DNA of 64,000 bases, taken from an uncultured Eubacteriales bacterium (GTDB lineage Bacteria; Bacillota; Clostridia; Christensenellales; Aristaeellaceae). Shown one piece after another: positions 25,451-35,407 of this stretch. The translations under genes and the position numbers were made by a program. The stretch spans positions 62,001-126,000 of the forward strand of contig CACWZI010000004.1 in the NCBI GenBank assembly GCA_902765305.1, in the 5' to 3' direction. Position 1 is the stretch's first letter. Every line of letters starts with the position of its first letter. The notes under the pieces were generated by a model. It had not been told where the DNA came from. It made no database searches and saw only the letters and a program-made list of their open reading frames with translations.

Positions 25451-28036
25451 ATGGAACAGCGCAAATTGACCAAGGCGGATATTGACAAGGTTCGCCACAT
25501 CGAAGGCTTCCCCATTGCGAAGGACGAGGACATCATTGCCCTGTCCCGTCCTCCGTATTATACGGCATGCCCGAATCCGTTCATCGCGGATTTCATTGCC
25601 GAGCACGGTACTCCCTATGATGAAGCGACGGACGACTATCATAGGGAGCCGTTTGCGGCGGATGTGAGTGAGGGGAAAAATGATCCCATATATAACGCGC
25701 ATAGTTATCATACAAAGGTTCCGTAAAAAGCCATTATGCGGTACATCCTGCACTATACAAAGCCGGGGAATATCGTGTTTGATGGCTTTTGTGGAACGGG
25801 CATGACTGGCGTGGCAGCTCAGATGTGTGGTTGCCCAGATCCTGCGTTCAAGGCGCAGATTGAACAGGAGATGCCGGGAGTGGAGTGGGGCGCGAGGAAT
25901 GCTATTATTGGTGATCTCAGCCCCGCAGCAACGTTTATTTCCTATATCTATAATAATCCTTTGGATGCGTCTGCCTTTAGAAAGGAAGCCAGTAGAATCC
26001 AGGATATCTGCGAAGATAAATGTGGATGGATGTACGAAACACAACATGTCGATGAAAAAGGCAATCCTATCATGGGAATTGAAGGAAAACCGATTATTGG
26101 AAGGATAATAAATGTAATCTGGTCGGATGTTTTTTCCTGTCCTTCTTGTTCTCAAACCTTCGATTTTTGGCATACAGGAATCGATCATCAGGAGGGAGAA
26201 ACCCTTGATATTTTTCATTGCCCACATTGTGGAAGTAGCTTAACGAAGGACGACTGTTGCCATGTAATGGAATCTGTCTTTGATAGCAGGATCAATAGGA
26301 CACTATCGATTGCAAAACAAATTCCTGTTGTCATAAACTACTATGTTGGTAGAAAGCGGTATTCCAAGATCCCTGATGCTTTCGATTTTGATCTACTTAA
26401 AAGGATAGACGAATGTGATGAGCAATATTGGTATCCAGTTTCTCGTATGTGTGAAGGCTCTGAAAGTAGACGTAATGACAAAATAGGTGTAGAGTACGTG
26501 CATCAGTTCTATACGAAAAGAAATCTTATAGCCCTTGCCTGTCTGAATGATGCAATTGAGCACTCGGCTTATTCTGGGGCTTTGCGTTTTATGCTGACTG
26601 GTATGCTTGTTCGTTCCACCAAAATGAGCAGGGTACACATTAAGAAGTATTTCTTTGGAGGCGGCGGATGGAATGGTGGAAACCTTGCGGGAACGCTGTA
26701 TATTTCATCGACACCTGTCGAAACATCTATTCTCGATCAGATTGCCGAACGGTCGAATAGTCTCACTCGTGTTTTTGCAAGTTACCCTAATCTTGCCAAC
26801 AATGTATTAGTGACAACACAATCGCTCACTGATGTTGCGAATATACCCCAGAATAGTGTGGACTATATTTTCACCGATCCGCCCTTTGGGTCTAATCTGA
26901 ACTACTCAGAATTGAGCTTTATATGGGAGGCATGGCTTAAAGTCATTACAAACAATCAGAGGGAAGCAATAGTAAGTCCTGCACATGAAAAAGGGTTAGT
27001 CGAGTATCAAGCACTAATGGAAAAGTGTTTTACTGAGTACTGCCGTGTATTAAAGCCAGGGCGCTGGATTACTATTGAATTCCATAATAGTAAGAACGCC
27101 GTGTGGAATGCGATTCAAGAAAGCCTGCAGCGTGCTGGCTTTATTGTTGCAGACGTTCGGACTCTCGATAAAAAGCAGGGCAGTTTTAAACAGGTAAATA
27201 ATAGCAATGCAACAAAACAAGATCTTGTCATTTCAGCCTACAAACCACGCGATTCTTTCGTCCGTGAATTCCATCAGCGCGCCGGTGATCCAGATATGGC
27301 ATGGATGTTTGTTCGGCAGCATTTACAAAATGTACCTATTACAGCAGATGGAAACCGTGATGGGAAATTGGATGTGATCGCGGAACGTCAAGATTTCCTG
27401 CTCTTTGACCGCATGGTGGCCTGGCACATCATGAACGGCATCCCGGTGCCCATGGACGCTCACACCTTCTACGAGGGCCTGCGCCAGCGCTTCTTAGAGC
27501 GTGACGGCATGTTCTTCCTGCCGGATCAGGTGAATGAGTACGACGACAAACGTGCCCACATGGAACTTGACAACATACAGCTGGAGATGGTACCGAAGGA
27601 CGAGAAAAGCTCTATCGCATGGTTGAATTTGAAGCTGGGCGAACGCCCCATGACCTATCAGGAGATACAACCACTCTATATCCAAGAACTTCACCAGTCC
27701 CGTCAGGAGAAGATGCCGGAGCTTCTGGACATGCTGAAGGAAAACTTTGTGCAAGACGAAAAGGGCGCGTGGTATGTACCCGATCTCACCAATGCCGCCG
27801 ACCTTGCCAAGATTCGCCGCAAGGCGCTGCTGAAGGAGTTCTGGGACAGCTGTGTTCCTGGCAAGGGCAAGCTGAAGGTGTTCCGCATGGAAGCCATTCG
27901 CGCAGGCTTCGACGAGTGCTGGAAGCAGCGCGACTTTGCCACCATCGTCAAGGTCGGCGAGCGCCTGCCGGAAGCCGTCCTGCAGGAAGATCCGGCGCTG
28001 CTCATGTACTACGATAACGCTTGCAGTCGCGCATAA
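25451..28036 (+). pseudogene. pglX: BREX type 3 DNA methyltransferase pglX, interrupted by an in-frame TAA
   Basis: One frame of 862 codons runs from ATG 25451 (AGGAGG upstream) to 28036 but is broken at codon 92 by TAA 25724-25726. The text reads SYHTKVP, stop, KAIMRYILHYTKPG without any frame change, so a single base change (for example CAA to TAA) explains it. A downstream ATG at 25736 lets 766 residues be made. Those keep the SAM-binding motif FDGFCGTGMTG, two CxxC pairs (CPSC, CPHC) and the catalytic motif DPPFGSNLNYSE. In BREX, PglX methylates adenine to mark self DNA. Roughly 25700-27390 is AT-rich with different codon use, while both flanks are GC-rich, so the gene is a mosaic. Confidence 0.8.
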
Positions 28037-28053
28037 AGAGAAAGGATAATGTA

Positions 28054-28809
28054 ATGGCAGATTGTACGGTTTACATCGATGAAGCCGGTGACCTCGGAAT
28101 CAATCGGGGTACGAAATGGTTTGTTCTCACCGGCGTCATAGTCGATAAGAAGGATGAGCCAGAAATCCGCACTCGGATGGCGGCCATTAAAACCAGGCTT
28201 AATCTTCATGAAATCCACCTGCGAAAGACATCGGATTTCATGAAGCGTGCTGTCATCGTTCGTGATCTTGCTGAAATGCCGTTTACATATATGAACGTTA
28301 TTGTGGACACGTCTAAATTTGACGTGTCCAAGATTCCTGATCCTTTGATCGCATATAACTACGTTTGCAAGTATATGCTACAACGCGCATCATGGTTTTT
28401 GAGAGATGACGGCAAAACTGCAGATATCATGCTGTCTGCTCGTGGGACATCACGCGACGGTGAACTCATCGAATATATCAAGACAAAGCTGCTTCCTTTC
28501 CCAGCAAATGGGATAGACGAGAATTTGTTTGAAAATATCTCGGCTAAAACTGCTGCTACCTGGGATATGCTGCAGCTTGCCGATGTTTGCGCTACATCGA
28601 CCTTCCTGGCATATGAGGTGAATGGCTGGGGATTCTGTACGCCTTGCTATATGTCGGCGTTATCAAAGCATCTATACAGCAGAAATGGGCGAATTGATAC
28701 CTATGGTATCAAGTATTTTGTAAATGATATGCGACCGAACATGGAAGAACTCCGGGCATTAAGGGTATGCACCAAAAAAGAAAGAATCCCCGGTGCGACT
28801 ACCACATGA
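28054..28809 (+). CDS. DUF3800-domain protein
   Basis: The 251-residue protein starts at ATG 28054 behind AAAGGA, 17 bases after pglX. It begins TVYIDEAGDLGIN, the hallmark of DUF3800, a family with an RNase H-like fold and acidic catalytic residues often found near phage-defence genes. Later acidic positions (VIVDTSKFD, LQLADVCA) fit the family. The gene is visibly richer in AT than brxC and brxHII. A role as a nuclease accessory of this BREX island is an inference from position only. About 120 bases without features follow before brxHII. Confidence 0.75.
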   Translation: MADCTVYIDEAGDLGINRGTKWFVLTGVIVDKKDEPEIRTRMAAIKTRLNLHEIHLRKTSDFMKRAVIVRDLAEMPFTYMNVIVDTSKFDVSKIPDPLIAYNYVCKYMLQRASWFLRDDGKTADIMLSARGTSRDGELIEYIKTKLLPFPANGIDENLFENISAKTAATWDMLQLADVCATSTFLAYEVNGWGFCTPCYMSALSKHLYSRNGRIDTYGIKYFVNDMRPNMEELRALRVCTKKERIPGATTT

Positions 28810-28930
28810 CAAGCATGCTGGTTAAAAAACCCTCGCATTCTCCGGCGGAATTCCTTCGTCATTATTATATGACAATTCGCCGGAAAAATCAACCCTTTTG
28901 CAGAAATATTTATTTCGAGGGGGAAAGACC

Positions 28931-31603
28931 ATGCTATCCATTGGGCAATACGTGACCGACGCGCACACCGGAAAGACCGTCAAGGTCATCGGTGCGCAGC
29001 AGGTTTTCGGCTTGACCACCTATCAGGTCTATGATCCTGATACCGGTGAGATTTACAATGCCGCCGAGAAGGGGCTTGTAGTAAACGCCTCCCTCGCGCA
29101 GCCGTCTGCGGCTTTCGTGCGCTTTGCCTCCGTCTATGCCCGTGTGCGCAACGTGTTGGCAAGCGGTATTGTGGTAGATGTCTCCGAGAGCGTCATACCG
29201 CTGCCGCACCAGCGGTATGCCCTGGAACGGGCGATGGAAACCAATGCCTGCCGGTATATGCTGGCAGACGAGGTCGGCCTCGGTAAAACCATCGAGGCCG
29301 GTCTCATCATCAAGGAGCTTCAGACCCGCGGTTTGATCGAGCGCGTGCTCGTCGTCTGCCCCAAGGGATTGATGACCCAGTGGGAAGCGGAGATGCAGGA
29401 GAAGTTCGGCGAGCGCTTCACCGTCATCCTCCCGGAGGAGTACCAGACGTTGAAGAAGGTCACCCCAGACGAGAACCCCTTCACCGGCTTCACCCACGTC
29501 ATCAGCCCGATGGACGCCATCAAGCCCATCGAGGAGCGCCAGGGTTGGACGCAGGAAAAGGTGGATCAGTACAATCAGGATCGCATCGAATCCGTGGTGG
29601 CGGGCAGCTGGGATCTGATCATCATCGACGAGGCGCACCGCGTCGCCGGGCAGTCAAGCGACGTCGCCCGCCACAAGCTGGGTGCGATGCTGTCCAAGGC
29701 CAGCCCGCATCTGCTGTTGCTGACAGCAACGCCGCACTCCGGCAAGACGGAGTCCTTCATGCGCCTGATGCGCCTGCTGGACGAGGATGCCTTCCCGAAT
29801 ACGAAGGCTATCGTGCGGGAGCAGGTCGCGCCATTCCTGATCCGTACCGAAAAGCGGGAAGCTGTGGACAACGAGGGACAGCCGCTGTTCAAGAAGCGCC
29901 ACACCCAGGTCATGGAGATCGAGTGGCTGGCAAGGCATGAAAAGCAGCGTGAGCTGTATGAAGCCGTCACCGAATATGTCCGCAACGGCTACAACAAGGC
30001 GATCCGGGAGCGCAAGAACTACATAGGCTTTCTGATGATCCTGTTCCAGCGCATGGTGTCTTCTTCAACCGTGGCCATCATCGACGCCACCCAGCGCAGG
30101 CTTCAGGTGTTGGAGAATGAATCCGACCAGCTGCATTCCGGCAACTACGCCGATCTGGTGGAGGGCGATACCGAGGAGTCTTTGAAGAATGCTCTGATGC
30201 TGCTGTCCACCGGCATCAAGGATGAGATCAAGCAGCTTTCCGCGCTGGTCTCGCTGGCGAAGCAGGCCAGTCTGGAATGCCGGGACGCCAAGCAGGAGGC
30301 CCTGCTGGATCTGCTGGATAAGATACAGCGCCGTGACCCCGGCGCGAAGATCATACTGTTCACGGAGTTCGTGGCGACCCAGGTGGCCATCCAGCAGCTG
30401 ATGGCGTACAACGGCATCACCACCACGCTGATCAACGGCAGCATGTCGCTGGAGGAGCGCAACGCGTCACTGCAGCAGTTCAGGACGGAGAAGCAGATGC
30501 TGATCTCCACCGACGCTGGCGGCGAGGGCCTGAACCTGCAGTGCGCCCATATCGTCATCAACTATGACCTGCCGTGGAACCCCATGAAGATCGAGCAGCG
30601 CATCGGTCGTGCCGACCGTATTGGCCAGACGGACGATGTGCAGGTGTACAACTTCATACTGAAGGACACCATCGAAAACCGCGTCCGCAACGTGCTGGAG
30701 ATGAAGCTGGCGGTTATTCTGCAGGAACTGGGCATCGACAAGCTGCAGGACGTGCTGGACGAGGGCACCGCCGACATGGACTTCACCAAGGTGTACATCG
30801 ATACCATCGTGTCGCCGAAATTCCAAAACCTGCACATCAGCGAGGTGGAGAAGAACGCCCGCAAGCAGGTGGATCAGTTCCAGCATATCCAGAGCGTCAT
30901 CCATGAGGACAAGACCCTTGTTGGTGATGACGACTATGCCCGGCAGCAGCATTCCTTCCACATGCTTCTGAAGGAGATGCTGGTTCAATATCGCAGCTGG
31001 AAGGGCTACGACCCGGATTGGAAGCTGGACTGGGAGATTTCGTTGTCCGACAAGCAGGTTCAGGACATACTGGCCCGGAAGCAGATCTGGCACCAGAGCC
31101 AGGGTATGCAGACGATCCACTTCCAAACCCTGAAGACAGAGAACGGCATCTTCTCGCTGTGGGAGCTGTCGCTGGGGCCGGAAGCTGCGGACAAGAACAT
31201 CATCCCCATCTTCATCAGCGACCAAGGTGTGTATCGTCCGGCGGCGTCTCGCTTGATCTGGGAAGAGCTATTGAAGGGTGAATGTGTCCTGGAAGCAGGC
31301 GAGGTCGTCCCGGTGGAACCAGAGTTCTGGTCTGCCCTGGAGCAACGGGCGCAGGAGGTGGCGACCGATGCCTTCCTGCAGATGCGCGATGCTTACTACC
31401 AGCGGCATGAGCAGCAGTACAAGAAGCAACAGCGGGCACTGACGCTGCGGATAGAGGCGGCGCAGCGGATCGGCATTGAGAACATCCGCCTTTCCCGGAT
31501 TGCCCGACTCGAAAGCGCATTGCAAGAAGCGACTGCGGAATATGAGCGCCATCAGGAGATTTGCCCGACGTTCTCTCCGGTCGTCGCCTTCAGAACGAGG
31601 TAG
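28931..31603 (+). CDS. brxHII: BREX SNF2-family helicase BrxHII
   Basis: The 890-residue protein starts at ATG 28931 behind GAGGGGGAA. Helicase motifs are clear: motif I ADEVGLGKTIEAG (residues 112-124), motif II IIIDEAHR near 232, motif III LLTATPHSGK, motif V STDAGGEGLNLQ and motif VI EQRIGRADRIGQ. This is the SNF2/HepA type of helicase that marks type 3 BREX loci. A helical C-terminal region of 300 residues follows. It stands between the DUF3800 gene and pglZ, with pglZ four bases after its stop. Confidence 0.88.
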   Translation: MLSIGQYVTDAHTGKTVKVIGAQQVFGLTTYQVYDPDTGEIYNAAEKGLVVNASLAQPSAAFVRFASVYARVRNVLASGIVVDVSESVIPLPHQRYALERAMETNACRYMLADEVGLGKTIEAGLIIKELQTRGLIERVLVVCPKGLMTQWEAEMQEKFGERFTVILPEEYQTLKKVTPDENPFTGFTHVISPMDAIKPIEERQGWTQEKVDQYNQDRIESVVAGSWDLIIIDEAHRVAGQSSDVARHKLGAMLSKASPHLLLLTATPHSGKTESFMRLMRLLDEDAFPNTKAIVREQVAPFLIRTEKREAVDNEGQPLFKKRHTQVMEIEWLARHEKQRELYEAVTEYVRNGYNKAIRERKNYIGFLMILFQRMVSSSTVAIIDATQRRLQVLENESDQLHSGNYADLVEGDTEESLKNALMLLSTGIKDEIKQLSALVSLAKQASLECRDAKQEALLDLLDKIQRRDPGAKIILFTEFVATQVAIQQLMAYNGITTTLINGSMSLEERNASLQQFRTEKQMLISTDAGGEGLNLQCAHIVINYDLPWNPMKIEQRIGRADRIGQTDDVQVYNFILKDTIENRVRNVLEMKLAVILQELGIDKLQDVLDEGTADMDFTKVYIDTIVSPKFQNLHISEVEKNARKQVDQFQHIQSVIHEDKTLVGDDDYARQQHSFHMLLKEMLVQYRSWKGYDPDWKLDWEISLSDKQVQDILARKQIWHQSQGMQTIHFQTLKTENGIFSLWELSLGPEAADKNIIPIFISDQGVYRPAASRLIWEELLKGECVLEAGEVVPVEPEFWSALEQRAQEVATDAFLQMRDAYYQRHEQQYKKQQRALTLRIEAAQRIGIENIRLSRIARLESALQEATAEYERHQEICPTFSPVVAFRTR

Positions 31604-31607
31604 GCCC

Positions 31608-33086
31608 ATGCAGAACAGGATATTTTCCCGGACTGGCATTCTGAGAGTCGACCAGTCCATCGTGCTCGACAGGGCTTGTATTTGGCGGAACTTCGGCTGT
31701 GAGGAACGGGCGAAGGCAGCTGGATATGAGGTGGTTTACTTTGACGACAGCATGGCCCTGCGGCGCTATTATGAGTGGGACCTACAGGATCGGCCAGACG
31801 TGAAGCGCGTGATGGTCGCGGATTGCCGGGATGATTTCCATGTGCCCTACGACATCGCCAGGCGCTGCATGGTCGTCGAGTTGAGCTTTTGGACGGTGTT
31901 CCCGATGCTTGACGGCACGCTGCTGTCCCAGTTTCCCGGGCTGAACTACGACCATCTGGCCTTTATTGCCGATGCACTGCCGCCTCGCAGGATGGACAAG
32001 GCTGAGACCTCGTGCTTCCTGCTCAGGGAAATGAATACGCCCCGATGGGCAAAAGGCTATGCCGAGGCGATGCTGGATCGCGCCGTGGCGCTGGCTGAGG
32101 CGGCCTCTTCCCACAGGGACTGGACGCCCGTTGCCATTGCGTTTGGCATGGCATCCATGTTCCAGCATTCCGGTGTGCCACTCGCCGATTATGCCGGGAA
32201 GCGGGCGAAGGTGGAAGCTGCCTTTGCTGCCTGGGTTGAAGCTAAATACGCGATGCTGTCCGGCTCTGTCGATACCCGCAGGCCGGTGCTGTTGAACAAG
32301 GTCAATGACTTCATCCGCAAGGGAAACACGAAGATCGCACTGATCGTGATGGACGGCATGTCGTTTGAAAATTTCTTTGCTCTGCGGCGCATGAGTATCA
32401 ATGAGCGCTTTTCCTGGAATGTGCAGGCTTCCTTCTCGTTTTTTCCGACGGTGACCTCGGTGGCCCGCCAGAGCATCTTCAGCGGAAAGCTGCCCGAGGA
32501 GCACATCAAGCCCTTCTGCCTGGATAACGAGGATAAGCAGTGGTTTGAATGGTGGCAGGCCCACGGCTACAAGAAACACGAGATCGCCTTCTTCAAACAC
32601 GAAGCGCCGAATATCGACCCGCAGGTAAAGGTGGTCGGCATCGTGGTGGACATCTGCGACCACCTGTTGCACAACGAGGTGCAGGGACTGGACGGTCTTC
32701 AGCAGGGCATTGAGAATTGGGCTGCCCACGGGGCGCTGGTCAAGCTGATCTCCGATCTGCAGTGGCGGGGCTTTGCGGTGTTCATGACTTCCGACCACGG
32801 GAACACCTCCGCCATCGCCGAGGGGCGCTTCACGAAACCCGGCGTCCTTGCGGATCCGGTAAGCCGCAGAGCTGTCATTTATCAGAGCTTTGCAGACGCA
32901 TTAGAGCTTGATAAATTCTCGACATTGCGGTATAGTGGGTCCTACCTGCCCGAGGGCTATACCGCGTACCTCTTTGAAGATGGGAAATGCTATGGCAACA
33001 GTGGCACGGAATACATCACGCACGGCGGGATGACACTGGAAGAGACCGTTGTACCCTTCGTGCGGATTGGAGATTTTTATGGCTGA
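31608..33086 (+). CDS. pglZ: BREX alkaline-phosphatase-like protein PglZ
   Basis: The start chosen is ATG 31608 behind GAGGTAGG, giving 492 residues. The PglZ domain shows the metal-binding IALIVMDGMSFENF, then TVTSVARQSIFSGKLP and FMTSDHGNTSA, as in the alkaline phosphatase superfamily. PglZ is one of the two proteins shared by all BREX types. It follows brxHII closely and overlaps brxA by 8 bases, matching the type 3 order helicase, pglZ, brxA. Confidence 0.9.
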   Translation: MQNRIFSRTGILRVDQSIVLDRACIWRNFGCEERAKAAGYEVVYFDDSMALRRYYEWDLQDRPDVKRVMVADCRDDFHVPYDIARRCMVVELSFWTVFPMLDGTLLSQFPGLNYDHLAFIADALPPRRMDKAETSCFLLREMNTPRWAKGYAEAMLDRAVALAEAASSHRDWTPVAIAFGMASMFQHSGVPLADYAGKRAKVEAAFAAWVEAKYAMLSGSVDTRRPVLLNKVNDFIRKGNTKIALIVMDGMSFENFFALRRMSINERFSWNVQASFSFFPTVTSVARQSIFSGKLPEEHIKPFCLDNEDKQWFEWWQAHGYKKHEIAFFKHEAPNIDPQVKVVGIVVDICDHLLHNEVQGLDGLQQGIENWAAHGALVKLISDLQWRGFAVFMTSDHGNTSAIAEGRFTKPGVLADPVSRRAVIYQSFADALELDKFSTLRYSGSYLPEGYTAYLFEDGKCYGNSGTEYITHGGMTLEETVVPFVRIGDFYG

Positions 33087-33786
33087 GTATGTTGGCTTCA
33101 TCACGAACATAAAACCTGAATGGATGGATTTGGCATATCAATGTCGAATCAATGGAATGTCAAAGGAGGAGGCCAAACCTGTTATTGAGGAAAAGGTCGC
33201 TCTGACGTACAAGGCGAAGGAGAACATTCTAAAGACCAGAAGAGTGCTCGAAACCATCTTCTACGATACGCCTTCATGGATCGTTGAGGATAGCCTTGGT
33301 GTCTTCAGATCGCTGACGGACGAGGAAAAGCTGCCTCTGTATTGGGCGTTGCTCATCGGCACATTCCCGATTTTCTATGATACCTGCAGGAGCGTTGGAA
33401 CCATCGCCGAGTACAGGGACGTGGTAACGATAACGCAGGCCAGACAGCCGGTGTACGAGAAGTGGGGTGCGAGGAACATCATCCATCAGGCGGTCAAAAA
33501 GGTATTCCAAACCATGAAGGATTTTGGTGTGGTTGTTGCGACAGGCAAGCCGGGAGCCGTTTCACTCACAAAGCACCAGGTTTCCCAAACGCGACTGGTC
33601 AACTATCTGGCAGTTGCTGTTCTTTCCGGTACCGGCAGCAGCTATCTTACATGGGAAAGCATTATTGGAAACCGGGCGCTCTTTCCGTTTGAAGTCAGTC
33701 ATGTGACCCAGGCGGATATCGCATCATGTAATTCGATTTGTCTTGAACGAATGGGCGACGATGTGGTTATCCGACTGAGCCAATGA
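33079..33786 (+). CDS. brxA: BrxA-like (DUF1819) protein
   Basis: The 235-residue protein overlaps pglZ and ends the locus. No strong signature is present, but its size and pattern fit BrxA/DUF1819 proteins: an early helical part (ILKTRRVLETIFYD), a central LPLYWALLIGTFPIFYDTC and a C-terminal winged-helix-like half (NIIHQAVKKVFQTMKDFGVV). The terminal position also matches brxA in type 3 BREX. BrxA proteins bind DNA. The gene is AT-richer than pglZ. Only 32 bases separate it from the convergent carboxylase gene, which marks the right edge of the island. Confidence 0.65.
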   Translation: MAEYVGFITNIKPEWMDLAYQCRINGMSKEEAKPVIEEKVALTYKAKENILKTRRVLETIFYDTPSWIVEDSLGVFRSLTDEEKLPLYWALLIGTFPIFYDTCRSVGTIAEYRDVVTITQARQPVYEKWGARNIIHQAVKKVFQTMKDFGVVVATGKPGAVSLTKHQVSQTRLVNYLAVAVLSGTGSSYLTWESIIGNRALFPFEVSHVTQADIASCNSICLERMGDDVVIRLSQ

Positions 33787-33818
33787 CAGGTGGATTGACG
33801 AAGCAATTTATATGCTAC

Positions 33819-35270
33819 CTACAGCGGAATGTTCCCGTGCCTTCTCCTGGCGACGATGCGGCGAATCACGGCCTTCGCGCCCAGCTTGTTCAGCTGCTCG
33901 ATCAGCCTGTCACGGGTCTCCTCGGGGCGGATCTCGGCGGTGATGTAGCCGCGCTCCAGGCCCAGGCGGGTGTTCATGACCTCCCGGCGGTATTCCTCAG
34001 CCTTCTCGTCCAGGAACTGGCGGGCCTGCTGGCTGTCCATATCCCGGGTCTGGCGGGCGTAGAGGATCTCCACCGCGCCCTGCTCGCCCATCACGGCCAC
34101 CTCGGCCCCGGGCCAGCTGAACACGCAGTCCGCGCCGATGTGCATGCTGTTCATGGCGATGTAGGCCCCGCCGTAGGCCTTGTGCAGTATGACGTTCACC
34201 TTCGGCACGGTGGCCTCGGAGAAGGCGTAGAGCAGCTTTGCGCCGTGGCGGATGATGCCGGCCTGCTCCTGGGCGATGCCCGGCAGGTAGCCCGGCACGT
34301 CGGTGAAGGTGACGATGGGGATGCGGAAGGCGTCGCAGAAGCGCACGAAGCGGGCGGCCTTGTCGCTGGAATTGCAGTCCAGCACCCCGGCCATGTACCG
34401 CGGCTGGTTGGCGATGATGCCCACCGTCTCGCCGCCCAGGCGGGCCAGGCCGACGACGATGGACTTGGCGAAGTCGGGCTGCAGCTCCATGAACGAGCGC
34501 ACGTCGAATATGCTGGCGATGATTTCGGCGATGTCGTAGCCCTTGTGGCTGTCCTCGGGCATCTGGAAGCTGAAGCTGGGCGCGTCCCGGTCCACGTAGC
34601 AGTGCAGCCGCCGATCCCGGCAGTTGGAGGGGATCATGCCGATCAGCCGCCGGACCTCCACGAAGCACTCCAGCTCGGTGTCGGTGCAGACGTGGGCCAC
34701 GCCGCTGTTTGCGCCGTGCATTACCGTGCCGCCCAGGGCCTCGCCGGTGATGGTCTCGCCGGTGACGGCGTGGATCACCTTCGGGCCGGTGATGAACATC
34801 TGGCTGATCTTCTCGGTCATGAAGATGAAGTCGGTGATGCCGGGGGAGTAGACCGCGCCGCCGGCGCAGGGGCCCAGGATCATCGAGATCTGGGGGATGC
34901 GGCCGGAGGCCCGGGTATTGCGATAGAAGATGTCGCCGTAGCCGGACAGCGCGTCGATGCCCTCCTGGATGCGCGCGCCGCCGGAATCGTTTATGGCGAT
35001 AAAGGGGCATTTTTTGCGCATGGCCCGGTCCAGGCCCATGGCGATGTTTTTGCCGTGCTTCAGGCCCAGCGTGCCGCCCTTGAAGGTGAAGTCCTGGGCC
35101 GCGACCACCACCCGCTTGCCGGAGACCTGGCCCTCGCAGACGTAGACGCCGTCCCGGTTCTCGGGTGTGGTCAGTTCGGTGTATTGCTGATCGTCAAAGA
35201 GCAGCTGCAGCCGCTCCTCCACGAACAGCTTGCCCTTTTTGTGTTGTTTTTCGACGAGGCTCTTGTTCAT
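33819..35270 (-). CDS. Acyl-CoA carboxylase carboxyltransferase (beta) subunit
   Basis: The start chosen is ATG 35270 (MNKSLVEKQHKKGK) behind AAGGA, giving 483 residues; ATG 35297 has no ribosome site. The protein has the double crotonase fold of PccB/MmdA-type carboxyltransferases, with DSGGARIQEGIDALSGYG, GPCAGGAVYSPGITDF and SWPGAEVAVMGEQGAVEILY. These enzymes move CO2 from carboxybiotin to acetyl- or propionyl-CoA, or act in a decarboxylase. No biotin carrier or carboxylase gene is in the window. The gene follows fabD on the same strand, which favours malonyl-CoA supply for fatty acids (inference). The two are separated by three REP-like units. Confidence 0.88.
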   Translation of the reverse strand: MNKSLVEKQHKKGKLFVEERLQLLFDDQQYTELTTPENRDGVYVCEGQVSGKRVVVAAQDFTFKGGTLGLKHGKNIAMGLDRAMRKKCPFIAINDSGGARIQEGIDALSGYGDIFYRNTRASGRIPQISMILGPCAGGAVYSPGITDFIFMTEKISQMFITGPKVIHAVTGETITGEALGGTVMHGANSGVAHVCTDTELECFVEVRRLIGMIPSNCRDRRLHCYVDRDAPSFSFQMPEDSHKGYDIAEIIASIFDVRSFMELQPDFAKSIVVGLARLGGETVGIIANQPRYMAGVLDCNSSDKAARFVRFCDAFRIPIVTFTDVPGYLPGIAQEQAGIIRHGAKLLYAFSEATVPKVNVILHKAYGGAYIAMNSMHIGADCVFSWPGAEVAVMGEQGAVEILYARQTRDMDSQQARQFLDEKAEEYRREVMNTRLGLERGYITAEIRPEETRDRLIEQLNKLGAKAVIRRIVARRRHGNIPL

Positions 35271-35300
35271 TTTTGGCGTTTTCCTTCGGTCGGTCATGCT

Positions 35301-35405
35301 GTGGCGGCAGATTGCCGCCGCTACGGGTTGGCGGGGAGGGGTGGCGGCAGATTGCCGCCGCTACGGGTTGGCGGGGAGGGTGGCGGCAGGTTGCCGCCAC
35401 TACGG
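35301..35405. repeat. Three tandem REP-like units
   Basis: Two identical 40-bp units (35301-35340, 35341-35380) and a partial third (35381-35405) each contain the palindrome GGCGGCAGATTGCCGCC followed by GCTACGG. In reverse they read CCGTAGCGGCGGCAATC, related to the arms at 4835-4894. They fill the gap between fabD and the carboxylase gene. Confidence 0.88.
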
Positions 35406-35407
35406 TT

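Noticed and set aside
33049..33786. Upstream start (MYPSCGLEIF...) for the BrxA-like gene
   Set aside because: It would lie inside pglZ codons without a ribosome site; ATG 33079 with an 8-base overlap is the usual coupling arrangement.
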